In this document: in pieces, positions 29,606-43,049 of the stretch
Layout: the number at the start of each line of letters is the position of its first letter
Numbering within the stretch: position 1 is the first letter of the stretch
NCBI GenBank assembly: GCA_020796225.1
Contig: CM036758.1
Location: 72,132,366-72,196,365, forward strand
Direction: 5' to 3'
Source of the DNA: Arion vulgaris
Lineage: Eukaryota; Mollusca; Gastropoda; Stylommatophora; Arionidae
DNA: 64,000 nt
The notes under the pieces: model-generated
What the model was told of the DNA's origin: nothing
The model's database searches: none
What the model saw: only the letters and a program-made list of their open reading frames with translations
Position numbers and translations under genes: made by a program

Positions 29606-30185
29606 GGCGTCTATGGCCTAGGGCAGGGGTCGGCAACCTGCGGCTCGCGAGCCGCATGCGGCTCTTTCGATGTCAAGTTGTGTCTCTGTCGATGTCAAAT
29701 TGCGGCCTTCCAGTTCCATGCGCATAAAATAATAATTATATTATTTTATTTTCAAAACTCGTAGCAATCTATTAAAATCATTTATTTCAGGTTTACATTT
29801 TTGATATGAATAAATATTATTTCGTATTTAAAGCCATTTATTTGAAATCAAAAATCAAATTTATATACCTAATCCTAATCAAATACCATAATATTGAAAC
29901 AACAATTTTAGTGGCTCTTTAAAACTGAGAAATGTTGTAAATTATAACTTTGGCTCTTCCGTCTCAAAGGTTGCGACCCTGGCCTAGGGTTAGTAGCTCG
30001 GTCTAGTTCTGAGTTCGAATCACGCTGCGGACAATTGTTTCGCGTGAATTTTTACAAAAGGACGATGGCACCTCCCGTTCAGAAAGCAATGGTAAACTAC
30101 TGAACGTAGTAATGCCTAGACAAATCACAAGCAGCGTTAAAAAGGCTGGGTTTGATTTGCGAAGTCCTGTAAAGGATATGCAATT
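29606..30185 (+). mobile_element. SINE-P2 (variant head), split by a hAT element
   Basis: Head ggcgtctatggcctaggg plus ttagtagctcggtc, with B-box-like gagttcgaatcac (30010-30022). Body as SINE-P (cgttcagaaagcaatggtaa, gtaaaggatatgca). A second P2 copy lies at 61216-61410. Confidence 0.75.
29624..29981. mobile_element. 358-bp hAT element with perfect 8-bp duplication
   Basis: Starts caggggtcggcaacctgcgg and ends aaaggttgcgaccctg, imperfect inverted ends of hAT type. Flanked by gcctaggg at 29616-29623 and 29982-29989. AT-rich interior, non-coding. Confidence 0.92.
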
Positions 30186-30244
30186 AGCTTTTTTTTATTC
30201 CCATCAGCAGACTAGACAGAAAACAACACACACAAATATTTCGC

Positions 30245-30495
30245 ATAAGAACAGGTCACTACAAGCTAAACCATCAAATGCACAGAATAAAGCCTGCTCA
30301 TACTGCACAGCGTGCATGTGAGACAGAAATACAGACACCAGAGCACATCCTGCAGTTACGTCCATTATACATACACCAACGAAATGAAACATGGCCTCAT
30401 GAACGAAGCTTACAGATCAAGTTATGGGGAACTCTCGAGGAACTCCAACTGACATGCAGCTTCATAGAGGCAACCCATCTCATGGTTTAGATGAG
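30245..30495 (+). pseudogene. LINE-J-like C-terminus
   Basis: Plus-strand frame of 70 codons: HRIKPAHTAQRACETEIQTP, EHILQLRPLYIHQRNETWPH, ERSLQIKLWGTLEELQLTCS, FIEATHLMV. Thr-Pro-Glu-His-Ile-Leu-Gln, Trp-Pro and Lys-Leu-Trp-Gly-x-x-Glu-x-Leu are the C-terminal signature of this LINE group; the usual Cys before Pro is changed to Arg. 5'-truncated. Confidence 0.8.
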
Positions 30496-30670
30496 CATAT
30501 GGAACCGAACGCAAAGAACAAGAATAAAAAGAAGAAGAAGATAACTTAGTAAGAAGAATCAAGTTAGACCATAGAGTCACAAATATCAACTTCAGAAAGA
30601 AGGTTTGAATAAGACCCTGCTGAATTCTATTTTTTTTTTAAACAAAGAATGAAATAGTTTGACCACCTAG

Positions 30671-30836
30671 CAGTGGCGGCTCGTCATTAAGGACCCCAGG
30701 AGCCGGGCTCCACCAAAAGAAATGTGAACCGGTATTTATTGTTTTATAAATTAAAATATAACCTAACCCAGAGCCATGATTTTTCCAAAAATGTTTGTCT
30801 GGCCCCACCAACAAAAATGATCACGAGCCGCCACTG
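30671..30836 (+). mobile_element. hAT-like MITE with 8-bp duplication (7 of 8 match)
   Basis: cagtggcggctcgt ... acgagccgccactg, flanked by ccacctag (30663-30670) and ccacatag (30837-30844). Confidence 0.88.
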
Positions 30837-30989
30837 CCACATAGTAAGAATGAAGTCAGACCACACAGTCTGTAAAGCTATCTACAATCTAGAGAAGAGC
30901 ATGTGTCGATAAAAACAAGGAGATGACCAAGGAAAAAATGGATAGATGAAGTTTCAGAATCAGGAAAAAAAGATGCAGAAAACTGAAAA

Positions 30990-31205
30990 TTAACCCTTTC
31001 GCTGCTACATACTTTCCGAAGGCTGAGCTAAAAATAGCTACTCTTTGTTTCTACGAGAGGTCACAAACGTGAATGTACACCTATAGCAGTGACAGTAACA
31101 ACGTATTAACACGTCTTTAGCCCACAGAGGAGAGATAATAACAGACATGTTAATGCGCCTTTAGAAGTGACTGGGAAAAACGTATATATACGTTCTTAGC
31201 AGCTA
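30990..31205. mobile_element. piggyBac-like MITE, 3' end damaged
   Basis: ttaaccctttcgctgctaca at the left; the interior matches 8087-8313 closely. At the right, tagcagct is followed by unrelated sequence, so the AAAGGGTTAA end is lost. Confidence 0.82.
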
Positions 31206-31318
31206 GTCATGCGAGAATCTTACTACAACTAAAGAAGACTACGACACCGACTTAGAGCCCAGTAGCAGTTTAACTACACACACAAAAGAAGATATCTCTC
31301 TGACAATCGAACAGTATA

Positions 31319-31372
31319 AGTAAAAGTAAAGGAACCCAATTTCATACCATGAGGCTTACTGGGGAATACGGT
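31319..31372 (-). mobile_element. SINE-F 3' fragment
   Basis: gtaaaagtaaaggaaccc, ttcataccatgagg and aatacggtg resemble the reversed SINE-F end. Short and weak. Confidence 0.45.
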
Positions 31373-31400
31373 GTTTTACACGTGTTTTTCTTTTGATTAT

Positions 31401-31830
31401 GGGGGTCTCTATGTCGTAGATGTTAAGTGCTTGTATCTCGTGCTAAAGGTACGAGGTTCGATCCCTCGTGGAGCCAACTGGATATTTTTCCTCAGATCCC
31501 TGATCTCAGTGTAGGTGAGATCAAGTTCCTAGTCCTATTGGAGACGACCATAAAATTTAGGTCCTGTGTTCAATTTGAACACATAAAAGAACCCTTGGCA
31601 GTAAAAATTGAGAAGAGCAGGCTGGAAAGCCGCTGCACGGCAAAATTCATAAGAAAAGTTTTTTTAAATAAAATTCCTACAAAAACATCTTCACCATCTT
31701 CAAAATTATATCGGGCCCTCGCCGGTGCTACAGAGTTTGTGCAATGCAGCTGAGATCTTCCTGTGTAAAAAATAAATCGGAGCACACATGGCTACTCTCC
31801 GAAGTGCACTGATGATAGTCCTATCAATCA
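31401..31830 (+). mobile_element. SINE-B, full length
   Basis: The tRNA-like head (gtctctatgtcgtagatgtt, B box ggttcgatccc at about 31455) is followed by cagatccctgatctcagtgt, gatcaagttcctagtcctat, and the end shared with 3064-3184. A second long copy is at 50840-51228. Confidence 0.8.
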
Positions 31831-31897
31831 AACAATCCTTGATCATGGACACACGATGGGTGATATTGTCAACTAACGTGTGTTTCACTTATATTTA

Positions 31898-32108
31898 AAA
31901 CAACTTGCTTGTAGTACCGCTTTTTAGGGCAGTGTAGGACAGGTAGGACGAGAGAATGAGGAATGTAATGGCTGCATCGCTAATGCAATCGTCGCGCAAC
32001 TGTTCAGGTTGTGATTTTTCATTTATACCCCAACAGTAAACAAAATCCTTGGCCTTACCGTGGATTGAACACGGGTCTTCCGTATGGTAGCTGCGCTCTA
32101 ATCCATAT
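31898..32108 (-). mobile_element. SINE-H, full length
   Basis: Starts with the terminal gtaccgctttttagggcagt and ends with the reversed tRNA-like head (gtggattgaacacgggtctt, agctgcgctctaatcca). Confidence 0.78.
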
Positions 32109-32572
32109 ACATTCATACAAACATAGACTTAATGCTCTCCCATGAAATTATCCCAGATGCAAGGTAATAACTGTCTCGGTAATCTGTTCCAAGTTGGAAA
32201 TCACCCTACAGACCTCTATATTTTGTTTTAAAACGATATGGATCCATGGCAGGAATTTGTTAAAAAAAATTTGTCGGTTAATTTCTTTTCTTCTTCTTTT
32301 ATTCTTCCTTCCTTTTGGCCTGATTTTCTCTGTTTACTATCATTCGTGTTGTTTATCAGAGGATGTTTACTTTATTGTATCAACATTTGACAAGATTTGT
32401 TGTATTTTAGGGCGTGTCCTGTGTCCTACGAGATGATATATGTTATTAAAATGTAGACTCGCCCTGCAGACTTCTTGGTGCCTTCATTTTTTTTTAAATT
32501 TTGTAGTTGAATAATTTTTGCTAATTAGGTTTCTTTATGACGGATTGCGTCATTTGTTGAGCAAACTTTTTT
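32109..32572. other. Unassigned AT-rich stretch
   Basis: No feature recognised. Confidence 0.4.
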
Positions 32573-32586
32573 ATTGTATAGAGGAT

Positions 32587-32800
32587 GCCCGTCTGCCCAG
32601 CGTGTTCGTAGCGCGTTGGGACTACGGGTGACTATCCCTCTGTGTGTGCGGGTTCAATTCCGCGGGATGGCAGAAAAAGACGCAGATTTCCCAGATTTAC
32701 GGTGTTCGTGGCACCGAAACCGAAGGGTTACGATGTCCATGGCACCGAGCCGAAGAGCTGAAAAGCTCAAGTGCTTCTGGAAGGGCAAAAAAAAAAAAAA
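32587..32800 (+). mobile_element. SINE-G with poly(A) tail and perfect 14-bp duplication
   Basis: Flanked by attgtatagaggat at 32573-32586 and 32801-32814. It starts gcccgtctgcccagcgtgtt and ends in 14 As. The poly(A) and duplication show LINE-driven retroposition. Confidence 0.95.
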
Positions 32801-32807
32801 ATTGTAT

Positions 32808-32965
32808 AGAGGATTAGAGCGTATCTGGCCGAATGGATTAGAGCTGTGCTTTCATGCAGGAGGTCCGTGTTTAATCCAGAGAAAAGCTAATAAGTTCTTT
32901 CTGTTGTTGGCATAAAAGAAAAATTCTAACCTGAACAGATTCGTGACGACTGAACTAGCCATGTG
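32808..32965 (+). mobile_element. SINE-H, 3'-shortened
   Basis: ctggccgaatggattagagc, gtccgtgtttaatccagag, ttctttctgttgttggcata, ctgaactagccatg. SINE-G was inserted just at its 5' edge. Confidence 0.75.
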
Positions 32966-32971
32966 GCTATT

Positions 32972-33160
32972 CTTCTTCGACGAACGCTCCATATCGACCA
33001 CTTGTTAACCACTCTGTGTGATTTGTATGTGATCTGAGCATAAGAGCGATTGTACGTTGTGTCAGTTAAGCGCTTACAAGTAGGCCAGCACATCCGATTT
33101 CTGCGAAGTATTTTATTTACTAGGGTAGCTTCCCTAGGTCCTATATAACTCGCCTCTTAC
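32972..33160 (-). mobile_element. SINE-D, 5' part missing
   Basis: ttcttcttcgacgaacgctc to ctaggtcctatataactcgc; it stops inside the core. Confidence 0.82.
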
Positions 33161-33221
33161 TTTAGTATTAAAACAAGTGAAGACTATACATACCTAAGTT
33201 GCATTTTTTCCAGCAAAGGAA

Positions 33222-33267
33222 ATGAAAATCGTGGCATATCCCAAAGGACGTAGCCATCAACCACAGT
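33222..33267 (-). mobile_element. SINE-P 3' fragment
   Basis: gaaaatcgtggcatatccca, aggacgtagccatcaaccac: the reversed SINE-P end, 46 bp long. Confidence 0.65.
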
Positions 33268-33269
33268 TC

Positions 33270-33830
33270 AGCAAAGGAAGAATAATGAAATCCAACATAG
33301 ATGCAACAAAGCAATTGATAGGAAAAATGGAGCAAATTTTAAAATGTCAAATACGTCACCATGAACACAAAAATAGCAATGTTCAACACAATCTTTCTCC
33401 CACATTATGCTACCAGTGTCAAACCTGGACGCTGGCATAAAATGATAGAAGAAAACTAGTCACAACAGAGATGAAGTGTCTACACAGAATGCTGGGTGTA
33501 ATAAGAAGAGACCGGTTGAGAAATGAAGATATTAGAAAAAAAAGTGGGTACAACATCAGTACTAGACTTCATCAAGAAACAACAAAATAAATGGTTCGGT
33601 CACAAAAGTAGATTACCAACAGACAGTGCGCCTCAATAAGCAATATTGCACCGATACAGTGGATACAAAGCAAAAGGCAGGCCACGCAAAAATGGACCTC
33701 AGAGATAAAAGAGGCGGCAAAAGACACTATTCATGAAGCGCACACATGGGCCCGTTCTAGAAATCTCTTCTTATCCTGACGCTGGGAGGCAAAACAGGAT
33801 TGGATAATAGAAAAAAAACAAACAATGATA
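33270..33830 (+). pseudogene. LINE-L C-terminal region, plus orientation, next to the 38-bp array
   Basis: Translation across breaks: LCYQCQTWTLA, RKLVTTEMKCLHRMLGV, IRRDRLRNEDIRK, then KGRPRK. Cys-Tyr-Gln-x-Gln-Thr-Trp-Thr-Leu and Arg-Asp-Arg-Leu-Arg-Asn-Glu-Asp-Ile-Arg are the LINE-L signature, also seen at 52.8-53.2 kb. Site 33640-33665 (gcaccgatacagtggataca) is the unexpanded counterpart of the 16-bp array at 48.1 kb. Ends in aaaaaaaacaaacaatga. Confidence 0.8.
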
Positions 33831-36800
33831 CGCTGGAGATATGGACTTCTTCTTCTTTGCGTTCGTTTTTTACGACCAACTTTAATCATTCTTTGTGATA
33901 TGTTTGATCTTTGCCAAGAACGTGTATACGTTGCACATTGGTTTAGTAGGCCCCTAAACGCATAGATTTCTACACGTTTAGGACATGTGCATCAAATTTC
34001 AGCCAAACCTTCTTAGTCTCCTCTTACGACATGCGTGGCAGTTAACAGTGGTTCTATTTTTTACACCCCAAATTTGGGCCCCGGTAACCACTTGGACGGA
34101 GATATGGACTAATACTTATAGTGATATGATACACTGGAGATATGATACACTGGAGATATGATACACTGGAGATATGATACACTGGAGATATGATACACTG
34201 GAGATATGATGCACTGGAGATATGGACTAATACTTATGGTGATATGATACACTGGAGATATGGACTAATACTTATGGTGATATGATACACTGAAGATGTG
34301 GACTAATACTTATGGTGATATGATACACTGGAGATATGGACTAATACTTATGGTGATATGATACACTGGAGATATGGACTAATACTTATGGTGATATGAT
34401 ACACTGGAGATATGGACTAATACTTATGGTGATATGATACACTGGAGATATAGACTAATACTTATGGTGATATGATACACTGGAGATATAGACTAATACT
34501 TATGGTGATATGATAACCTGGAGATATAGACTAATACTTATGGTGATATTATACACTGGGGATGTGGACTAATACTTATGGTGATATGATACACTGGAGA
34601 TATGGACTAATACTTATGGTGATATGATACACTGGAGATATGGACTAATACTTATGGTGATATGATACACTGGGGATGTGGACTAATACTTATGGTGATA
34701 TGATACACTGGAGATATGGACTAATACTTATGGTGATATGATACACTAGGGATATGGACTAATACTTATGGTGATATGATACACTGGAGATATGGACTAA
34801 TACTTATGGTGATATGATACACTGGAGATATGGACTAATACTTATGGTGATATGATACACTGGGGATGTGGACTAACACTTATGGTGATATGATACACTG
34901 GGGATGTGGACTAATACTTATGGTGATATGATACACTGGAGATATGGACTAATACTTATGGTGATATGATAGACTGGAGATATGGACTAATACTTATGGT
35001 GATATGATACACTGGAGATATGGACTAATACGTATGGTGATATGATACACTAGAGATATGGACTAATACTTATGGTGATATGATACACTGGAGATGTGGA
35101 CTAATACTTATAGTGATATGATACACTGGGGATGTGGACTAATACTTATAGTGATATGATACACTGGAGATATGGACTAATACTTATGGTGATATGATAC
35201 ACTGAAGATGTGGACTAATACTTATGGTGATATGATATACTGGGGATATGGACTAATACATATGGTGATATGATACGCTGGGGATGTGGACTAATACTTA
35301 TGGTGATATGATACACTGAAGATATGGACTAAAACTTATGGTGATATGATACACTGGGGATGTGGACTAATACTTATGGTGATATGATACACTGGAGATA
35401 TGGACTAATACTTATGGTGATATGATACACTGGGGATGTGGACTAATACTTATGGTGATATGATACACTGGAGATATGGACTAATACTTATGGTGATATG
35501 ATACACTGGAGATATGGACTAATACTTATGGTGATATGATACACTGGAGATATGGACTAATACTTATGGTGATATGATACACTGGAGATATGGACTAATA
35601 CTTATGGTGATATGATACACTGGAGATGTGGACTAATACTTATGGTGATATGATACACTGGAGATATGGACTAATACTTATGGTGATATGATACACTGGA
35701 GATATGGACTAATACTTATGGTGATATGATACACTGGGGATATGGACTAATACGTATGGTGATATGATACACTGGAGATATGGACTAATACTTATGGTGA
35801 TATGATACACTGGAGATGTGGACTAATACTTATAGTGATATGATACACTGGAGATATGGACTAATACTTATGGTGATATGATACACTGGAGATGTGGACT
35901 AATACTTATAGTGATATGATACACTGAAGATATGGACTAATACTTATGGTGATATGATACACTGGAGATATGGACTAATACTTATGGTGATATGATACAC
36001 TGGAGATGTGGACTAATACTTATGGTGATATGATACACTGGAGATGTGGACTAATACTTATGGTGATATGATACACTGGAGATATGGACTAATACTTATG
36101 GTGATATGATATACTGGAGATATGGACTAATACTTATGGTGATATGATACACTGGAGATATGGACTAATACTTATGGTGATATGATACACTGGAGATATG
36201 GACTAATACTTATGGTGATATGATACACTGGGTATGTGGACTAATACTTATGGTGATATGATACACTGGAGATATGGACTAATACTTATGGTGATATGAT
36301 ACACTGGAGATATGGACTAATACTTATGGTGATATGATACACTGGAGATATGGACTAATACTTATGGTGATATGATACACTGGAGATTTGGACTAATACT
36401 TATGGTGATATGATACACTGGAGATGTGGACTAATACTTATGGTGATATGATACACTGGAGATATGGACTAATACTTATGGTGATATGATACACTGAAGA
36501 TATGGACTAATACTTATGGTGATATGATACACTGGAGATATGGACTAATACTTATGGTGATATGATACACTGGGATTGGACTAATACTTATGGTGATATG
36601 ATACACTGGAGATGTGGACTAATACTTATAGTGATATGATACACTGGAGATATGGACTAATACTTATGGTGATATGATACACTGGAGATATGGACTAATA
36701 CTTATAGTGATATGATACACTGAAGATATGGACTAATACTTATGGTGATATGATACACTGGAGATATGGACTAATACTTATGGTGATATGATACACTGGA

Positions 36801-39800
36801 GATGTGGACTAATACTTATGGTGATATGATACACTGGAGATGTGGACTAATACTTATGGTGATATGATACACTGGAGATATGGACTAATACTTATGGTGA
36901 TATGATACACTGGAGATATGGACTAATACTTATGGTGATATGATACACTGGAGATGTGGACTAATACTTATGGTGATATGATACACTGGAGATATGGACT
37001 AATACTTATGGTGATATGATACACTGGAGATGTGGACTAATACTTATGGTGATATGATACACTGAAGATATGGACTAATACTTATGGTGATATGATACAC
37101 TGGAGATATGGACTAATACTTATGGTGATATGATACACTGGAGATATGGACTAATGATTATGGTGATATGATACACTGGAGATGTGGACTAATACTTATG
37201 GTGATATGATACACTGGAGATATGGACTAATACTTATGGTGATATGATAACTGGAGATATGGACTAATACTTATGGTGATATGATACACTGGGGATATGG
37301 ACTAATACTTATGGTGATATGATACACTGGAGATATGGAGTAATACTTATGGTGATATGATACACTGGAGAATGGACTAATACTTATGGTGATATGATAC
37401 ACTGGAGATATGGACTAATACTTATGGTGATATGATACACTGGAGTATGGACTAATACTTATGGTGATATGATACACTGGAGATATGGACTAATACTTAT
37501 GGTGATATGATACACTGAAGATATGGACTAATACTTATGGTGATATGATACACTGGAGATGTGGACTAATACTTATGGTGATATGATACACTGAAGATAT
37601 GGACTAATACTTATGGTGATATGATACACTGGAGATATGGACTAATACTTATGGTGATATGATACACTGGATGGGACTATACTATGGTGATGACACTGGA
37701 ATGGACTAATACTTATGGTGATATGATACACTGGAGATATGGACTAATACTTATGGTGATATGATACACTGGAGATATGGACTAATACTTATGGTGATAT
37801 GATACACTGGAGATATGGACTAATACTTATGGTGATATGATACACTGGAGATATGGACTAATACTTATGGTGATATGATACACTGGAGATTTGGACTAAT
37901 ACTTATGGTGATATGATACACTGGAGATATGGACTAATACTTATGGTGATATGATACAATGGAGATATGGACTAATACTTATGGTGATATGATACACTGG
38001 AGATATGGACTAATACTTATGGTGATATGATACACTGGAGATATGGACTAATACTTATGGTGATATGATACACTGGAGATATGGACTAATACTTATGGTG
38101 ATATGATACACTGGAGATATGGACTAATACTTATGGTGATATGATACACTGGAGATATGGACTAATACTTATGGTGATATGATACACTGGAGATGTGGAC
38201 TAATACTTATGGTGATATGATACACTGGAGATATGGACTAATACTTATGGTGATATGATACACTGGAGATGTGAACTAATACTTATGGTGATATGATACA
38301 CTGGAGATATGGACTAATACTTATGGTGATATGATACACTGGAGATATGGACTAATACTTATGGTGATATGATACACTGGAGATATGGACTAATACTTAT
38401 GGTGATATGATACACTGAAGATATGGACTAATACTTATGGTGATATGATACACTGAAGATGTGGACTAATACTTATGGTGATATGATACACTGGAGATAT
38501 GGACTAATACTTATGGTGATATGATACACTGGAGATGTGGACTAATACTTATGGTGATATGATACACTGGAGATATGGACTAATACTTATGGTGATATGA
38601 TACACTGGAGATGTGGACTAATACTTATGGTGATATGATACACTGGAGATTTGGACTAATACTTATAGTGATATGATACACTGAAGATGTGGAATAATAC
38701 TTATGGTGATATGATACACTGGAGATATGGACTAATACTTATGGTGATATGATACACTGGAGATGTGGAATAATACTTATGGTGATATGATACACTGAAG
38801 ATATGGACTAATACTTATGGTGATATGATACACTGGAGATGTGGAATAATACTTATGGTGATATGATACACTGAGATATGACTAATACTTATGGTGATAT
38901 GATACACTGGAGATGTGGAATAATACTTATGGTGATATGATACACTGAAGATATGGACTAATACTTATGGTGATATGATACACTGGATGTGACTATACTA
39001 TGTGATATGATACACTGAGATTGGACTAATATTATGGTGATATGATACACTGGAGATGTGGACTAATACTTATGGTGATATGATACACTGGAGATATGGA
39101 CTAATACTTATGGTGATATGATACACTGAAGATGTGGAATAATACTTATAGTGATATGATACACTGGAGATATGGACTAATACTTATGGTGATATGATAC
39201 ACTGGAGATATGGACTAATACTTATGGTGATATGATACACTGAAGATATGGACTAATACTTATGGTGATATGATACACTGGAGATATGGACTAATACTTA
39301 TGGTGATATGATACACTGGAGATGTGGACTAATACTTATGGTGATATGATACACTGGGGATATGGACTAATACTTATGGTGATATGATACACTGGAGATA
39401 TGGACTAATACTTATGGTGATATGATACACTGGAGATGTTGACTAATACTTATGGTGATATGATACACTGAAGATATGGACTAATACTTATGGTGATATG
39501 ATACACTGGAGATATGGACTAATACTTATGGTGATATGATACACTGGAGATATGGACTAATACTAATGGTGATATGATACACTGGAGATATGGACTAATA
39601 CTTATGGTGATATGATACACTGGAGATGTGGACTAATACTTATGGTGATATGATACACTGGAGATATGGACTAATACTTATGGTGATATGATACACTGGA
39701 GATATGGACTAATACTTATGGTGATATGATACACTGGAGATATGGACTAATACTTATGGTGATATGATACACTGGAGATATGGACTAATACTTATGGTGA

Positions 39801-42800
39801 TATGATACACTGGAGATATGGACTAATACTTATGGTGATATGATACACTGAAGATATGGACTAATACTTATGGTGATATGATACACTGGAGATATGGACT
39901 AATACTTATGGTGATATGATACACTGAGATTGGACTAATACTTATGGTGATATGATACACTGGAGATATGGACTAATACTTATGGTGATATGATACACTG
40001 GAGATGTGGACTAATACTTATGGTGATATGATACACTGGAGATATGGACTAATACTTATGGTGATATGATACACTGAAGATATGGACTAATACTTATGGT
40101 GATATGATACACTGGAGATATGGACTAATACTTATGGTGATATGATACACTGGAGATATGGACTAATACTTATGGTGATATGATACACTGGAGATGTGGA
40201 CTAATACTTATGGTGATATGATACACTGGAGATATGGACTAATACTTATGGTGATATGATACACTGGAGATATGGAATAATACTTATGGTGATATGATAC
40301 ACTGGAGATGTGGACTAATACTTATGGTGATATGATACACTGAAGATGTGGACTAATACTTATGGATGATACGATTGATAACAGGATATGATACTGGAGA
40401 TATGGACTAATACTTATGGTGATATGATACACTGGAGATATGGACTAATACTTATGGTGATATGATACACTGGAGATGTGGACTAATACTTATGGTGATA
40501 TGATACACTGGAGATGTGGAATAATACTTATGGTGATATGATACACTGGAGATATGGACTAATACTTATGGTGATATGATACACTGGAGATATGGACTAA
40601 TACTTATGGTGATATGATACACTGGAGATATGGACTAATACTTATGGTGATATGATACACTGGAGATATGGACTAATACTTATGGTGATATGATACACTG
40701 GAGATGTGGACTAATACTTATGGTGATATGATACACTGGAGATGTGGACTAATACTTATGGTGATATGATACACTGGAGATATGGACTAATACTTATGGT
40801 GATATGATACACTGGAGATGTGGACTAATACTTATGGTGATATGATACACTGGAGATATGGACTAATACTTATGGTGATATGATACACTGGAGATATGGA
40901 CTAATACTTATGGTGATATGATACACTGGAGATTTGGACTAATACTTATGGTGATATGATACACTGGAGATATGGACTAATACTTATGGTGATATGATAC
41001 ACTGGAGATATGGACTAATACTTATGGTGATATGATACACTGGAGATATGGACTAATACTTATGGTGATATGATACACTGGAGATATGGACTAATACTTA
41101 TGGTGATATGATACACTGGAGATGTGGACTAATACTTATGGTGATATGATACACTGGAGATATGGACTAATACTTATGGTGATATGATACACTGGAGATA
41201 TGGACTAATACTTATGGTGATATGATACACTGAAGATATGGACTAATACTTATGGTGATATGATACACTGGAGATTTGGACTAATACTTATGGTGATATG
41301 ATACACTGGGGATGTGGACTAATACTTATGGTGATATGATACACTGAGATTGGACTAATACTTATGGTGATATGATACACTGGAGATATGGACTAATACT
41401 TATGGTGATATGATACACTGGAGATATGGACTAATACTTATGTTGATATGATACACTGGAGATATGGACTAATACTTATGGTGATATGATACACTGGAGA
41501 TATGGACTAATACTTATGGTGATATGATACACTGGAGATTTGGACTAATACTTATGGTGATATGATACACTGGAGATATGGACTAATACTTATGGTGATA
41601 TGATACACTGGAGATGTGAACTAATACTTATGGTGATATGATACACTGGAGATATGGACTAATACTTATGGTGATATGATACACTGAGATATGGACTTAC
41701 TTATGGTGATATGATACACTGGAGATGTGATAATACTTATGGTGATATGATACACTGAGATATGGACTAATACTTATGGTGATATGATACACTGGAGATG
41801 TGGACTAATACTTATGGTGATATGATACACTGGAGATGTGGACTAATACTTATGTGATATGATACACTGAGATATGGACTAATACTTATGGTGATATGAT
41901 ACACTGGAGATATGGACTAATACTTATGGTGATATGATACACTGGAGATATGGACTAATACTTATGGTGATATGATACACTGAAGATGTGGACTAATACT
42001 TATGGTGATATGATACACTGGAGATATGGACTAATACTTATGGTGATATGATACACTGGAGATGTGGACTAATACTTATGGTGATATGATACACTGGAGA
42101 TGTGGACTAATACTTATGGTGATATGATACACTGGAGATGTGGACTAATACTTATGGTGATATGATACACTGGGTATAGTGACTAATCTTTGTGATATGA
42201 TACACTGAGATTGACTAATACTTATGTGATATGATACACTGAGATATAATACTTATGGTGATATGATACACTGAGATGTGACTAATACTTATGGTGATAT
42301 GATACACTGAGATGTGGATAATACTTATGTGATATGATACACTGAGATATGACTAATACTTATGGTGATATGATACACTGAGATTGGACTAATACTTATG
42401 GTGATATGATACACTGGAGATGTGGACTAATACTTATGGTGATATGATACACTGGAGATGTGGACTATACTATAGTGATAGATACACTGGTGAATTTAGT
42501 GAACTATACTTGTGGGATATGTACGGATAATACTTATAGTGATATGATACACTGGAGATGTTGACTAATACTTATGGTGATATGATACACTGGAGATATG
42601 GACTAATACTTATGTTGATATGATACACTGAGATGTTGACTAATACTTGTGATGATGATACACTGGAATTGATCTAATACTTTGTCGTATATGTTACACT
42701 GGAATATGACTTAATACTTTTGCATGATATGCAGTACACTGGATGTTGACTAATACTTATGCGTGATAGATAACGGAGATATGGACTAATCTTATAGTGT

Positions 42801-43030
42801 CTGCATCACTGATATTACTATTATGGTGACATGATACACTGGAGATGTGGAATCTTTGGTGATATGAACACTGAGATATGGATCTAATACATTAAGTGAT
42901 ATGATCTTACTGAGATGTTGGACTATACTTACTGGTGATATGATAACTGGAGGATCATGGACTAATATTTTGTGAATGATCACTGGAGATGTTGACTATC
43001 TATGTGATATAAAGTAGGACTGAATGATAT
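33827..43030 (+). repeat. Large tandem array, 38-bp unit, about 235 copies
   Basis: Unit: gatatgatacactggagata, tggactaatacttatggt (38 bp). The first partial unit precedes a SINE-E insertion. At 34125-34215 a 16-bp sub-unit (gatacactggagatat) is repeated alone about five times, so 38 bp may be 16 plus 22. Single-base variants (tatgg/tgtgg, gagat/gggat/aagat) are intermingled. Small deletions cluster near 37670, 38985, 40365, 41690 and increasingly from 42170, suggesting poor consensus. Confidence 0.97.
33848..34098 (-). mobile_element. SINE-E inserted in the first unit of the 38-bp array
   Basis: Flanked by gagatatggact at 33836-33847 and 34099-34110. That 12-mer is also part of the array unit, so it can be either a target duplication or the next unit. 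Full length, tail at left, head ccggtaaccacttgga at right. Confidence 0.88.
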
Positions 43031-43049
43031 GATACACATTTGATTCTTT

